DNA of 50,857 nucleotides from Lachnospiraceae bacterium (GCA_900770345.1 CAAGKF010000198.1:1-50857); one strand, 5' to 3'. Shown: positions 32,656 through 41,631, counted from the first letter of the stretch. Made by a program: numbers and translations. Notes: a model not told the origin generated them from the sequence alone.

Positions 32656-33585
32656 TTACTGTAATCCCCACTGATCCTGAAGAGCCTTCATAGAGCCGTC
32701 AGAAAGCATGGATGTTACTTTTCCTTCCACCAGTTCAGCCAAACCGGTGTTTTCCTTAGCGGCGGCAACGCCGTAATCCTGCTCTGCAAACCGGTCTTCC
32801 AGAATCACATTGGAGTCATTTACATATCCGGCCAGGATCGCGCGGTCTACGGAGAAGCAGTCGATCTGCTTGGTAGCCAGGGCCTGAGCCAGTGCGGGAT
32901 AGCCGTCAAATTCCTGGAACTCAGGATTTACATTCAGTCCCTTTTCCTCTACATAAGCCTTGAAGCCGTCCTTGGTGGTGGAGGACTGGGCAACGCCGAT
33001 GATCTTTCCGTCCAGATCCTCGATGGAGGAAATGCCGGAATCCTTATTTACCAGAAGACCTACGGCATCGGTGTAGTAAGGAGTGGAGAAATTGTAGGTT
33101 TCTTTTCTTTCATCAGTAATGGTGAAGGTAGCGATAACCAGATCGATTTCTCCGTTTTCCAGAAGAGGTCCTCTTGTTTTGGCGGTAACACCCTGGAATT
33201 CTACCAGCTTCTTTTCCTTCGCTTCGCCGGCGCTGCATCCGAAGATCTCACCTGCGATCTCGTAAGCCAGGTCATCCTCAAAGCCTTCATATTCTCCGGT
33301 GGCTGTATTCTGCAGGCTGAATTTTGGAATATCGGACTTGCATCCTACCTTTAAAACACCTCTGTCGATGATCTTCTGTACATCGGCAGTTACTTCGCCG
33401 GAAGCAGCTTCTGTGCTTTCTGCCTCAGAGGAAGCAGCCTCGGCAGCGGCGGCTTCTGTGGAAGCGGCTTCGGAAGCAGCAGCCTCGGCAGCAGCAGTTG
33501 TGACAGCGGCTGAACCGGAACCGCAGGCTGTCAATGATGCGGCCATAAGGGCTGCGAAGATAAGTGATAATGCTCTTTTTTTCAT
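32656..33585 (-). CDS. Polar amino-acid binding lipoprotein
   Basis: A 309-residue substrate-binding protein. The signal peptide ends in the lipobox LTAC (C21). A long Ala/Ser/Glu-rich spacer (about 25-65) of near-repetitive EAASTEAA units follows, then the type II binding fold from IIDRGVLKVGCKSD on. The DLVIATFTITDERKETYNFSTPYY segment is typical of family 3 glutamate/aspartate/glutamine-binding proteins. The spacer probably lifts the domain through the wall. A hairpin (33622-33649) separates it from the ATPase gene upstream. Confidence 0.92.
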   Translation of the reverse strand: MKKRALSLIFAALMAASLTACGSGSAAVTTAAAEAAASEAASTEAAAAEAASSEAESTEAASGEVTADVQKIIDRGVLKVGCKSDIPKFSLQNTATGEYEGFEDDLAYEIAGEIFGCSAGEAKEKKLVEFQGVTAKTRGPLLENGEIDLVIATFTITDERKETYNFSTPYYTDAVGLLVNKDSGISSIEDLDGKIIGVAQSSTTKDGFKAYVEEKGLNVNPEFQEFDGYPALAQALATKQIDCFSVDRAILAGYVNDSNVILEDRFAEQDYGVAAAKENTGLAELVEGKVTSMLSDGSMKALQDQWGLQ

Positions 33586-33621
33586 AATAAATTCCTCCTC
33601 ATTATAAAAGCTTTTTCTAAA

Positions 33622-33649
33622 ACAGGATCAAAAACAGGAATGATCCTGT
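33622..33649 (-). other. Intercistronic hairpin between ATPase and binding-protein genes
   Basis: ACAGGATCA and TGATCCTGT form a perfect 9-bp stem with a 10-nt loop, followed on the minus strand by TTTTAG. It could be a partial terminator or an mRNA-stabilising stem that sets different levels of ATPase and binding protein. Confidence 0.45.
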
Positions 33650-33669
33650 GAAGAAACAAAACAGCGGGA

Positions 33670-34401
33670 TCAGTGCAGGATCTTGCTTAAAAATGCCCTG
33701 GTGCGCTCATGCTCCGGAGCTTCAAAGAAATGTTCCGGCGTGCCCTCCTCCAGGATGTAGCCGCCGTCCATGAAAATGACCCTGTCGGCTACCTGCCTGG
33801 CAAAGCCCATCTCGTGGGTTACACAGATCATGGTGATATTTTCATGGGCCAGCTCCACCATTACATTTAAGACCTCCTGGACCATTTCCGGGTCCAGAGC
33901 GGAGGTGGGCTCATCAAACAGAATCAGGGGCTGCTTTGTGCACAGAGCCCGGGCAATGGCTACACGCTGCTGCTGTCCGCCGGAAAGCTGTACCGGATAA
34001 TTTCCGGCTTTTTCCTTCAGACCCACCCTTTCCAGGCACCGCATGGCATTGGCCTGCGCCTCCTCCCGGGAGATATGCTGCAGCTTTATGGGCGCCAGCG
34101 TCAGATTTTCCAACACCGTCATATGGGGGTAGAGATTGAACTGCTGAAATACCATGGAGGAATATTTTTTTGCCATTTCCAGCCGGTTCTTTTTGTTAAC
34201 CTCCGTGCCGGCGATAGTGATGGTGCCCGCCGTAGGTTCCTCCAGATAATTGATGCAGCGTATAAAGGTGGATTTGCCGGAGCCGGAGGGACCGATGATA
34301 ACCAGCTTTTCTCCCTCCTTTACGGTCAGGCTGATATCCTTTAAAACCTCCAGATCTCCGAAATTCTTTTTCAGATGTTCTACTTTTACCATATCCGGCA
34401 T
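33670..34401 (-). CDS. Polar amino-acid ABC importer, ATPase
   Basis: A 243-residue GlnQ/HisP-type ATPase. Walker A is GPSGSGKST, the Q-loop is in VFQQFNLYPHMTVLEN, the signature is LSGGQQQR, Walker B is LILFDEPTSALDPE, and the H-loop His is in VTHEMGFA. The frame can be opened 33 bp earlier, but GAGGTG 6 bp before 34401 and the family's usual N-terminus favour this start. It is first in the operon ATPase, binding protein, permease, permease, kinase-like, and lies behind a leader with an attenuator-like terminator. Confidence 0.93.
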   Translation of the reverse strand: MPDMVKVEHLKKNFGDLEVLKDISLTVKEGEKLVIIGPSGSGKSTFIRCINYLEEPTAGTITIAGTEVNKKNRLEMAKKYSSMVFQQFNLYPHMTVLENLTLAPIKLQHISREEAQANAMRCLERVGLKEKAGNYPVQLSGGQQQRVAIARALCTKQPLILFDEPTSALDPEMVQEVLNVMVELAHENITMICVTHEMGFARQVADRVIFMDGGYILEEGTPEHFFEAPEHERTRAFLSKILH

Positions 34402-34440
34402 GCGATTCACCTCAGGCCTTTCCTTAAAAATCATCAGCGG

Positions 34441-34480
34441 AAAATAGAAAAGACGCTCAAGAAACCATGTTCCTGAGCGC
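34441..34480 (-). terminator. Attenuator-like terminator in the amino-acid importer leader
   Basis: On the minus strand an 11-bp stem (34470-34480 with 34453-34463, two G-U pairs) is followed by CTTTTCTATTTT. It lies between the operon promoter and the ATPase gene, so transcription must pass it. Confidence 0.65.
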
Positions 34481-34522
34481 CCTTGCCCCGCTAAACTTAA
34501 TTAAATTTGTAACGATGTAGGC

Positions 34523-34551
34523 ATTATAGGCGTGGGAAAATGAAAAGTCAA
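34523..34551 (-). promoter_or_regulatory. Promoter of the amino-acid importer operon
   Basis: Minus strand: TTGACT (34546-34551), exactly 17 bp, TATAAT (34523-34528). Start of transcription near 34516 gives a leader of about 115 nt. Confidence 0.75.
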
Positions 34552-34687
34552 GTAAAAAAATTTTTTAATGTTGCGCCGGTATTTAAAATATGCTAAACTT
34601 TTCCCAAAAAGAACGCCGGGGAGGGGATTTACCTGCCCCTGCTTTCGAATATTAAGTAAAAAATGAAGAAAAGAAAGGGATAAAAAT

Positions 34688-36184
34688 ATGGCATTATCAT
34701 ATCAGAGTACCAGAGGCGGACAGACCGGTGTCAGCGCTTCTCAGGCAATCCTTCAGGGACTGGCTGCAGACGGCGGCTTATTTATGCCTACCGAAATTCC
34801 GAAGCTGGATGTATCCTTGGACAGACTGGCCGGTATGACCTATCAGGAAACGGCCTATGAGGTAATGAAGCTTTTTCTTACAGATTATACAGAGGAAGAG
34901 TTAAAGAGCTGTATTGCCAGAGCATATGACAGTAAATTTGACACAGAAGAGATCGCGCCTCTTTCAAAGGCAGACGGCGCATATTTCCTTGAGCTGTACC
35001 ATGGCAGCACCATTGCTTTTAAGGATATGGCACTGTCCATTCTTCCTCACCTGATGACTGCTGCGGCAAAGAAAAATCATGCGGATAAGGAGATCGTGAT
35101 CCTGACAGCGACCTCTGGAGATACGGGAAAGGCAGCCATGGCCGGCTTTGCCGATGTGCCCGGCACCCGGATCATTGTATTTTATCCCAAAGACGGTGTA
35201 AGCCGCGTCCAGGAGCTGCAGATGCGCACCCAGAAGGGGGACAATACCAGCGTTGTAGCGATACACGGCAATTTCGATGACGCCCAGACAGGCGTGAAGA
35301 AGCTGTTCGGAGACAAGGCTCTGGAGGCTGAGATGGCAGAAAAGGGATTTCAGTTTTCTTCTGCCAACTCCATTAATATCGGACGTCTGGTTCCGCAGGT
35401 CGTTTACTATGTATATGCCTACGCAAAGCTGCTGGCCAACGAGGAGATCAGAGAGGGAGAGGAAATCAACGTAGTTGTTCCCACAGGAAACTTCGGAAAT
35501 ATTCTGGCTGCTTATTTTGCAAAGCGCATGGGTCTTCCGGTGAAAACGCTGATCTGTGCTTCCAACGACAATAAGGTGCTGTACGATTTCTTTACCACAG
35601 GAACCTATGACCGCAACAGAGAATTTATCCTGACCAATTCTCCGTCCATGGATATTCTGATCTCCAGCAATCTGGAGCGACTGATCTATCTGAGCGCCGG
35701 CTGCGACGCACAGGCTGACGCGGCGCTTATGAAGGAGCTTTCCGAAAAGGGAAGCTACAGCATTACAGAAGAGATGCGGGCCTTTATGTCTGATTTCCGG
35801 GGCGGATATGCCGATCAGAAGGAAAATGCCGCTGCCATCCGGGGTATTTTTGAGGATACAGGTTATCTGATCGATACCCATACAGGTGTGGCTGCTGCTG
35901 TATACAATGCCTACAAGGCAGCCTCCGGCGACAGTACGAAAACGGTCATCGCTTCTACAGCCAGCCCTTATAAGTTCTCTCACAGCGTAATGGAAGCCAT
36001 TGCCGGTCCGGAGGCAGTGGAAGGTAAGGATGAGTTCGCGGTAGTGGACGCGCTGAGTGAGATCTCCAATACAGCTGTTCCTGCCGCGGTGGAGGAGATC
36101 CGCCGTGCCGAGATCCGCCACAGCAGAGAATGTGATGCGGATCGTATGAAGGAAACCGTAAAGGAAATTCTGGGCATCGGATGA
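34688..36184 (+). CDS. thrC: Threonine synthase
   Basis: A 498-residue PLP enzyme that converts O-phosphohomoserine to threonine and phosphate. The N-terminus MALSYQSTRG and GLAADGGLFMP are typical. The Schiff-base Lys is in HGSTIAFKDMAL, and ATSGDTGKAA binds the cofactor phosphate. The length matches the longer clostridial and fungal-like branch. AAAGGGATAAAAAT precedes the start. It stands alone between the divergently transcribed importer operon and the aldolase gene. The 34552-34687 stretch upstream is AT-rich; a weak TTGCGC-17-TAAACT promoter is possible. Confidence 0.95.
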   Translation: MALSYQSTRGGQTGVSASQAILQGLAADGGLFMPTEIPKLDVSLDRLAGMTYQETAYEVMKLFLTDYTEEELKSCIARAYDSKFDTEEIAPLSKADGAYFLELYHGSTIAFKDMALSILPHLMTAAAKKNHADKEIVILTATSGDTGKAAMAGFADVPGTRIIVFYPKDGVSRVQELQMRTQKGDNTSVVAIHGNFDDAQTGVKKLFGDKALEAEMAEKGFQFSSANSINIGRLVPQVVYYVYAYAKLLANEEIREGEEINVVVPTGNFGNILAAYFAKRMGLPVKTLICASNDNKVLYDFFTTGTYDRNREFILTNSPSMDILISSNLERLIYLSAGCDAQADAALMKELSEKGSYSITEEMRAFMSDFRGGYADQKENAAAIRGIFEDTGYLIDTHTGVAAAVYNAYKAASGDSTKTVIASTASPYKFSHSVMEAIAGPEAVEGKDEFAVVDALSEISNTAVPAAVEEIRRAEIRHSRECDADRMKETVKEILGIG

Positions 36185-36213
36185 CAGAGCCCGGAAAGTT
36201 TTGTAAAAACAGC

Positions 36214-36242
36214 TTCCTTTTTGGCCGTGACTGCGTTATAAT
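36214..36242 (+). promoter_or_regulatory. Possible promoter of the aldolase gene
   Basis: TATAAT (36237-36242) with a weak TTCCTT -35 box 17 bp upstream, 50 bp before the start. Confidence 0.4.
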
Positions 36243-36291
36243 TAGAAAAGATAAGCAGTGAAAAAAGTTAATGTTACAAGGAGGGCTTTAC

Positions 36292-37155
36292 ATGTTAGTT
36301 TCAGCAAAAGAAATGCTTGAGAAGGCAAGAGAAGGCAAGTACGCAGTTGGACAGTTCAACATCAATAACCTTGAGTGGACCAAGTCTATTCTGCTGACTG
36401 CGCAGGAGCTTCAGTCCCCGGTTATTCTGGGCGTATCTGAGGGCGCAGGAAAGTACATGACCGGATTTAAGACAGTAGCCGCTATGGTGAAAGCCATGAT
36501 GGAAGAACTGAACATCACTGTTCCGGTTGCTCTGCATCTGGATCACGGCACCTATGATGGCTGCTATAAATGTATCAAGGCCGGCTTCTCCTCCATTATG
36601 TTTGACGGATCTCATTATCCGATCGCTGAGAATATTGAGAAGACCAAAGAGCTGGTAAAGGTTGCGCACGCTATGGGCCTGTCCCTGGAGGCTGAGGTTG
36701 GCTCCATCGGCGGTGAGGAAGACGGCGTAGTTGGTATGGGCGAGTGTGCAGATCCCAACGAGTGCAAGTCTATTGCAGATCTGGGCATTGATTTCCTGGC
36801 AGCAGGTATCGGCAATATCCATGGCAAGTATCCTGCAAACTGGCCGGGACTGCGCTTTGACGTTCTGGAGCAGATCAAGGCGGCAGTAGGCGATATGCCT
36901 CTGGTTCTTCACGGCGGTACCGGAATTCCGGAAGATATGATCAAGAAGGCGATCAGCCTGGGCGTTGCCAAGATCAATGTAAATACAGAGTGCCAGCTGT
37001 CCTTCGCAGCAGCTACAAGAGCATACGTTGAGGCAGGCAAGGATCAGCAGGGCAAGGGCTATGACCCGAGAAAGCTGCTGGCTCCCGGCGCAGAGGCAAT
37101 TAAGGCTACCGTTAAGGAGAAGATGGAACTGTTCGGTTCTGTTGGCAAAGCCTGA
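36292..37155 (+). CDS. Class II fructose-bisphosphate aldolase
   Basis: A 287-residue zinc-dependent aldolase cleaving fructose-1,6-bisphosphate to two trioses. Zinc and catalytic motifs are visible: HLDHGTYDG, SSIMFDGSHYP, EAEVGSIGGEEDG, GIGNIHGKYP and VLHGGTGIPED. Length is normal for the short class IIA/B type (fba, gatY/kbaY family). The start is fixed by AAGGAGGG 6 bp upstream, and the earlier in-frame ATG is too early. Codon use looks strongly biased, as expected for a highly expressed glycolytic enzyme. Tagatose-bisphosphate activity cannot be excluded, but no sugar-specific genes adjoin it. Confidence 0.93.
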   Translation: MLVSAKEMLEKAREGKYAVGQFNINNLEWTKSILLTAQELQSPVILGVSEGAGKYMTGFKTVAAMVKAMMEELNITVPVALHLDHGTYDGCYKCIKAGFSSIMFDGSHYPIAENIEKTKELVKVAHAMGLSLEAEVGSIGGEEDGVVGMGECADPNECKSIADLGIDFLAAGIGNIHGKYPANWPGLRFDVLEQIKAAVGDMPLVLHGGTGIPEDMIKKAISLGVAKINVNTECQLSFAAATRAYVEAGKDQQGKGYDPRKLLAPGAEAIKATVKEKMELFGSVGKA

Positions 37156-37236
37156 TTTGGATCATATCCGGATCATGTTTCGGACAGGGATTCCAGATAT
37201 TAAGACAGCTTAATAAAACTTATTAGAATAAAAATT

Positions 37237-37255
37237 CAGTTTTTTGAAAAAACTG
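37237..37255 (+). promoter_or_regulatory. Perfect 19-nt inverted repeat upstream of glutamine synthetase
   Basis: CAGTTTTTTGAAAAAACTG is fully symmetric and ends 1 bp before a candidate -35 box. It could be an operator or an AT-rich hairpin at the end of the aldolase transcript. Confidence 0.45.
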
Positions 37256-37256
37256 C

Positions 37257-37285
37257 TTGCATTTTTAAGTAAAATGGTTTATTTT
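37257..37285 (+). promoter_or_regulatory. Candidate promoter of glutamine synthetase III
   Basis: TTGCAT (37257-37262), 17 bp, TATTTT (37280-37285). If used, the RNA begins just before the hairpin at 37296, so the hairpin would be part of the leader. Confidence 0.45.
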
Positions 37286-37295
37286 AGTAAAGAAC

Positions 37296-37330
37296 AAAGG
37301 CGTTCTCTCTCATGGGGAGAATGCCTTTTT
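37296..37330 (+). terminator. Terminator between aldolase and glutamine synthetase III
   Basis: AAAGGCGTTCTC and GAGAATGCCTTT form a 12-bp stem with one G-U and a 9-nt loop, followed by T5-G. It may end the aldolase transcript or attenuate glutamine synthetase. A further hairpin, ACTTAAT-AAA-ATTAAGT, lies at 37348-37364. Confidence 0.75.
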
Positions 37331-37426
37331 GTTATATCGGACGCGGCACTTAATAAAATTAAGTCCCTGCGCTTCATATAACAAAATGAGGATATGGAAA
37401 ACGAGAAAAGAGAGGATGGAAAATCT

Positions 37427-39541
37427 ATGAGCGAAGTATTCAACGTAGCAGAGATGTTCGGCAAGAACGTATTTAACGATGCCGTTATGAAGGATCGTCT
37501 GCCGAAGAGCGTGTACAGAAAACTGAAAAAGACCATTGAGGATGGAACAGAGATGGATCCCAGCATTGCGGATGTAGTGGCACATGCCATGAAAGACTGG
37601 GCGATCGAGCACGGTGCAACCCATTACACCCACTGGTTCCAGCCTCTGACAGGCGTAACTGCTGAGAAGCATGACTCCTTTATCTCCGCTCCCAGCGACG
37701 GCAAGGTAATTATGGAATTTTCCGGAAAAGAGCTGATCAAGGGCGAGCCGGATGCCTCCTCCTTCCCTTCAGGCGGTCTGCGCGCTACCTTCGAGGCAAG
37801 AGGATACACGGTTTGGGACTGCTCCTCACCGGCCTTTTTAAGAGAGGATGCCATCGGTGTCACCCTCTGCATTCCTACTTCCTTCTGCTCCTATAAGGGC
37901 GAGGCGCTGGATAAGAAGACACCTCTTCTTCGTTCCATGCAGGCTGTCAATGAGCAGGCTTTAAGAATTCTCCGTCTTTTCGGCAATACAACGGCTAAGA
38001 GAGTATCCCCTTCCGTAGGACCGGAGCAGGAGTACTTCCTGGTAGACCGTGCAAAATACTTACAGAGAAAAGATCTGATCTATACCGGACGTACTCTGTT
38101 TGGCGCAATGCCTCCAAAGGGCCAGGAGATGGAGGATCATTACTTCGGCGCTATCCGTGAGAGAATCGGTTCATACATGAACGATGTAAATAAAGAGCTG
38201 TGGAAGCTGGGTGTTCCCGCCAAGACACAGCACAACGAGGTTGCTCCTGCACAGCACGAGCTGGCTCCGATCTATGAGGGTGTAAACCAGGCTGTTGATC
38301 ACAACCAGGTTGTAATGGAAATCTTAAAGAAGGTAGCGGGACGCCACGGTATGGCCTGCCTGCTTCATGAGAAGCCATTTGCAGGTGTGAACGGCTCCGG
38401 TAAGCACAACAACTGGTCCCTGACCGCAGATGACGGCACGAACCTGATGAACCCGGGTGATACACCTCATGAGAATATTCAGTTCCTTCTGGTTCTGGCC
38501 TGCATCATCAAGGCTGTGGATGTTCACGCAGATCTGCTTCGTGAATCCGCTGCCGATGTGGGAAATGATCACAGACTGGGAGCAAACGAGGCTCCGCCTG
38601 CAATCATCTCCATTTTCCTGGGCGAGCAGCTGGAGGATGTAATTGATCAGCTGTGCAGCACAGGCGAGGCTACTCATTCCAAGAAGGGCGGCACCTTAAA
38701 GACCGGCGTTGACATTCTTCCGGATCTGGATAAGGATGCAACCGACAGAAACAGAACATCACCTTTCGCATTTACAGGAAACAAATTCGAGTTCCGTATG
38801 GTTGGTTCCGCTGACTCCATTGCTTCTCCGAATACCGTTCTGAACACCATCGTTGCAGAGGCATTCAAGGAAGCTGCTGATAAGCTGGAGAAGGCAGAAG
38901 ACTTCGATATGGCTGTACATGATATGATCAAGGAAACTCTGGCTGCTCACAAGAGAGTTATCTTCAACGGAAACGGTTACTCTGACGAGTGGGTTGAGGA
39001 AGCTGAGAGAAGAGGACTTCCGAACATCAAGTCCATGGTAGATGCAATTCCCGCACTGACCACAGAGAAGGCTGTTAAGCTGTTCGAGGAATTCGGCGTA
39101 TTTACCAAGGCGGAGCTGGAATCCAGAGCCGAGGTTGAGTATGAGAACTATGCAAAGGCCATCAATATCGAAGCAAAGACCATGTACGATATGGCAAGCA
39201 AGCAGATCATTCCTGCTGTGATCAAGTATACTACCGCACTGGCTGCTTCTATCGCAGCAGTAAAGGGCGCCTGCGCAGATGCTGATGTAAGCACGCAGAC
39301 TGAGCTTCTGCTTGAAACCTCCGATCTGCTGGCTGAAACCAAGACTGCTCTGGCAGCTCTGTGTGACGTAACAGAGAAGGCTGCGGCTACCGAGGGCGGC
39401 AGAGCTCAGGCAGTTGCTTACCACAGCGAGGTTGTTCCGGCTATGGCAGCTCTGAGAGCACCTGTTGATAAGCTGGAAATGATCGTTGATAAGGAACTGT
39501 GGCCAATGCCAAGCTACGGCGATCTGATCTTCGAGGTTTAA
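37427..39541 (+). CDS. glnN: Glutamine synthetase, type III
   Basis: A 704-residue enzyme making glutamine from glutamate, ammonia and ATP. The size (about 700 residues, versus about 450 for type I) and sequence features place it in GSIII: PSGGLRATFEARGYT, SVGPEQEYFLVD, HNEVAPAQHELAP, GVNGSGKHNNWSL and NRTSPFAFTGNKFEFRMVGS. It forms a dodecamer of a different face arrangement from GSI. The start at 37427 gives the usual N-terminus. An ATG 33 bp upstream has a badly spaced site. The leader holds a perfect inverted repeat and terminator-like hairpins, suggesting nitrogen-responsive control. Confidence 0.95.
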   Translation: MSEVFNVAEMFGKNVFNDAVMKDRLPKSVYRKLKKTIEDGTEMDPSIADVVAHAMKDWAIEHGATHYTHWFQPLTGVTAEKHDSFISAPSDGKVIMEFSGKELIKGEPDASSFPSGGLRATFEARGYTVWDCSSPAFLREDAIGVTLCIPTSFCSYKGEALDKKTPLLRSMQAVNEQALRILRLFGNTTAKRVSPSVGPEQEYFLVDRAKYLQRKDLIYTGRTLFGAMPPKGQEMEDHYFGAIRERIGSYMNDVNKELWKLGVPAKTQHNEVAPAQHELAPIYEGVNQAVDHNQVVMEILKKVAGRHGMACLLHEKPFAGVNGSGKHNNWSLTADDGTNLMNPGDTPHENIQFLLVLACIIKAVDVHADLLRESAADVGNDHRLGANEAPPAIISIFLGEQLEDVIDQLCSTGEATHSKKGGTLKTGVDILPDLDKDATDRNRTSPFAFTGNKFEFRMVGSADSIASPNTVLNTIVAEAFKEAADKLEKAEDFDMAVHDMIKETLAAHKRVIFNGNGYSDEWVEEAERRGLPNIKSMVDAIPALTTEKAVKLFEEFGVFTKAELESRAEVEYENYAKAINIEAKTMYDMASKQIIPAVIKYTTALAASIAAVKGACADADVSTQTELLLETSDLLAETKTALAALCDVTEKAAATEGGRAQAVAYHSEVVPAMAALRAPVDKLEMIVDKELWPMPSYGDLIFEV

Positions 39542-39569
39542 TGATAAATAATTCAAAATGCTTATAAAG

Positions 39570-39611
39570 AGCACCGGAGACTGTCCGAATGGCGGTTTCC
39601 GGTGCTTTTCT
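39570..39611 (+). terminator. Terminator of glutamine synthetase III
   Basis: AGCACCGGA pairs with TCCGGTGCT, with a 19-nt loop and a T-rich tail, 28 bp after the stop. Confidence 0.8.
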
Positions 39612-39627
39612 TATTTACAGGCGCGAC

Positions 39628-39655
39628 TTGCATTTTCATGTTTCTGTGCTATAAT
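39628..39655 (+). promoter_or_regulatory. Promoter of the LicC/LicA-like fusion gene
   Basis: TTGCAT (39628-39633), 16 bp, and an extended -10 TGC-TATAAT (39650-39655). Confidence 0.65.
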
Positions 39656-39691
39656 GTTCATATATTTTTCGAAAATTAAAATTTTGAACAT
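39654..39691 (+). promoter_or_regulatory. Inverted repeat over the start of the fusion gene
   Basis: ATGTTCA (39654-39660) and TGAACAT (39685-39691) flank an AT-rich core that contains further symmetry. It overlaps the last bases of the -10 box. The downstream gene encodes an N-terminal winged helix, so autoregulation is possible. Confidence 0.4.
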
Positions 39692-39703
39692 CAGGAGAAT
39701 ACT

Positions 39704-41590
39704 ATGGACAGATACGGACTTGTATGCAGGACGGTGCTGGAACAGCCGGGAGTAACGCAGAGAGAGCTGGCGAAAAAGCTGGATGTATCTCTGGGAACAG
39801 CCAATGCTCTGGTGCGGGAGTGCATAGAAAAGGGATATATAGAAGAGCAGACGGAAGCAGAGGGAAAAAAAGGATGGAGGCTTCTGGAAGCGGGAAAAAA
39901 ATTTCTTGAACAGTACCGGGTGGACGGTGCACTGATCATAGCTGCCGGCTTCGGTTCACGCTTTGTGCCGCTGACTTTTGAAACACCTAAGGGACTTCTG
40001 GAGGTTTTTGGGGAACGGATGATCGAACGGCAGATCCGGCAGCTTCATGAGGCCGGTGTGACGGATATCACGATTGTAGTGGGATATCTGAAGGAAAAGT
40101 TTGAATATCTGATGGATAAATACGATGTAAAGCTTCTCTATAACCCGGAGTATTCCGGCAAGAACACTCTGGCAACCATTTATCGTGCCAGAAAGGTTCT
40201 TGAAGGGAGAAATATGTACGTCCTCTCTTCGGATAACTGGATGCGGGAAAATATGTATCATGCTTATGAGTGCGGGGCCTGGTACAGTGCCGATTTTCAG
40301 CGGGGTGATACGAAGGAATGGTGTTTTACGTTTAATAAGAAGGGCAGGATTTCCGACGTAAATGTAGGCGGCTGTGATCAGTGGGTCATGTACGGTCCCG
40401 TATACTTTTCACGGGAATTTTCAAAGCAGTTTCTGCCTGTGCTTGAGGCTTATTATCAGGTTCCGGGTACGGAGCAGTATTACTGGGAACAGGTATATGT
40501 GGATATGCTGAAGGGTGATGCAAAAAAACGTCTGGAAAAGGCCGGGGCAGCGGGAAATCTGCTGCGTCAGGCGGAAGAGGCATCAGGAGTTTTTGCCTCC
40601 CGCTGGACTGAGATCGAAATGTATGTAAACCGGCAGCCGGAGCATCAGGTGTATGAATTTGAAAATCTGGAGGAGCTGCGCAAATTTGATTCCAGATACA
40701 GGAATCATTCGGATAATGCAGCCATGAAGCTGGTGTCACAGGTGTTTGAGGTTCCGGAGTCGGACATCCATGATTTAAAATGTCTGAAGTCCGGCATGAC
40801 CAACAAATCTTTTCTTTTCCGTGTGGGAGAACGGCACTGCATCTGCCGTGTCCCGGGACCCGGGACAGAGCTTCTTATCAACAGAAAACAGGAAAAGCAG
40901 GTTTATGATGCGGTGGCTTCTCTGGGAATCACGGAGCATGTGCTGTATATGAATGACAGGACAGGCTACAAGATCGCGGATTACTATGAGAATGCAAGAA
41001 ATGCGGATTCGGGCAACTGGAAGGATATGGAGCGCTGTATGGATATGGTGCGCAGCCTTCACCATTCCGGCGTACAGGTGGGCCATGCCTTTGATATCCG
41101 GGAGCGCATTGATTTTTATGAGAAGCTTTGCCGCAGCCAGGGTGGTGTTCTCTTTGAGGATTATGAGGATGTGAGAGTCCGTATGGACCGGCTGATGGAC
41201 CGCCTGGATCAGATGGATCGACAGAAATGTCTGTGCCATATTGATGCAAATGTGGATAACTTCCTCTTTTTGGAGGACGGCGGTGTAAAACTTCTGGACT
41301 GGGAGTATGCGGGAATGTGCGATCCTATGATCGATATTGCCATGTGTGCCATCTATTCCTACTATAATGAGGAGGATATGGACCGGCTTTTGCGGCTGTA
41401 TCTGAGAAGAGAACCGTATGAGGAGGAAGCCTTTGCTGTCCGGGCGTATGCGGCATTGGGAGGATTCTTATGGAGCCTTTGGGCAGTGTATAAGAGTGCT
41501 CTGGGAGAGGAATTCGGAGAGTATACCATTATTATGTACCGGTATGCCAAGCAGTATTACAAAAAGCTGTCATCTGCGGGTCTTATTTAA
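39704..41590 (+). CDS. Winged-HTH + nucleotidyltransferase (LicC-like) + choline kinase (LicA-like) fusion
   Basis: A 628-residue three-part protein. Residues 1-70 are a MarR-like winged helix (TQRELAKKLDVSLGTANALV). Residues about 75-300 are a sugar-nucleotide-type nucleotidyltransferase with LIIAAGFGSRF and PLTFETPKGL, as in phosphocholine cytidylyltransferase LicC. Residues about 350-625 are an aminoglycoside/choline-kinase fold with the catalytic CHIDANVDNF (from 511) and metal-binding LLDWEYAG. Together the two enzymes would turn choline into CDP-choline for decorating surface polymers. The two next genes encode choline-binding repeats, which fits. No LicB uptake or LicD transfer gene is in the window. 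Activity on another amino alcohol is possible. Confidence 0.85.
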   Translation: MDRYGLVCRTVLEQPGVTQRELAKKLDVSLGTANALVRECIEKGYIEEQTEAEGKKGWRLLEAGKKFLEQYRVDGALIIAAGFGSRFVPLTFETPKGLLEVFGERMIERQIRQLHEAGVTDITIVVGYLKEKFEYLMDKYDVKLLYNPEYSGKNTLATIYRARKVLEGRNMYVLSSDNWMRENMYHAYECGAWYSADFQRGDTKEWCFTFNKKGRISDVNVGGCDQWVMYGPVYFSREFSKQFLPVLEAYYQVPGTEQYYWEQVYVDMLKGDAKKRLEKAGAAGNLLRQAEEASGVFASRWTEIEMYVNRQPEHQVYEFENLEELRKFDSRYRNHSDNAAMKLVSQVFEVPESDIHDLKCLKSGMTNKSFLFRVGERHCICRVPGPGTELLINRKQEKQVYDAVASLGITEHVLYMNDRTGYKIADYYENARNADSGNWKDMERCMDMVRSLHHSGVQVGHAFDIRERIDFYEKLCRSQGGVLFEDYEDVRVRMDRLMDRLDQMDRQKCLCHIDANVDNFLFLEDGGVKLLDWEYAGMCDPMIDIAMCAIYSYYNEEDMDRLLRLYLRREPYEEEAFAVRAYAALGGFLWSLWAVYKSALGEEFGEYTIIMYRYAKQYYKKLSSAGLI

Positions 41591-41631
41591 TGGAATCGTA
41601 ATAAAAATGTCACCAATTGGGGGAAGGATTG

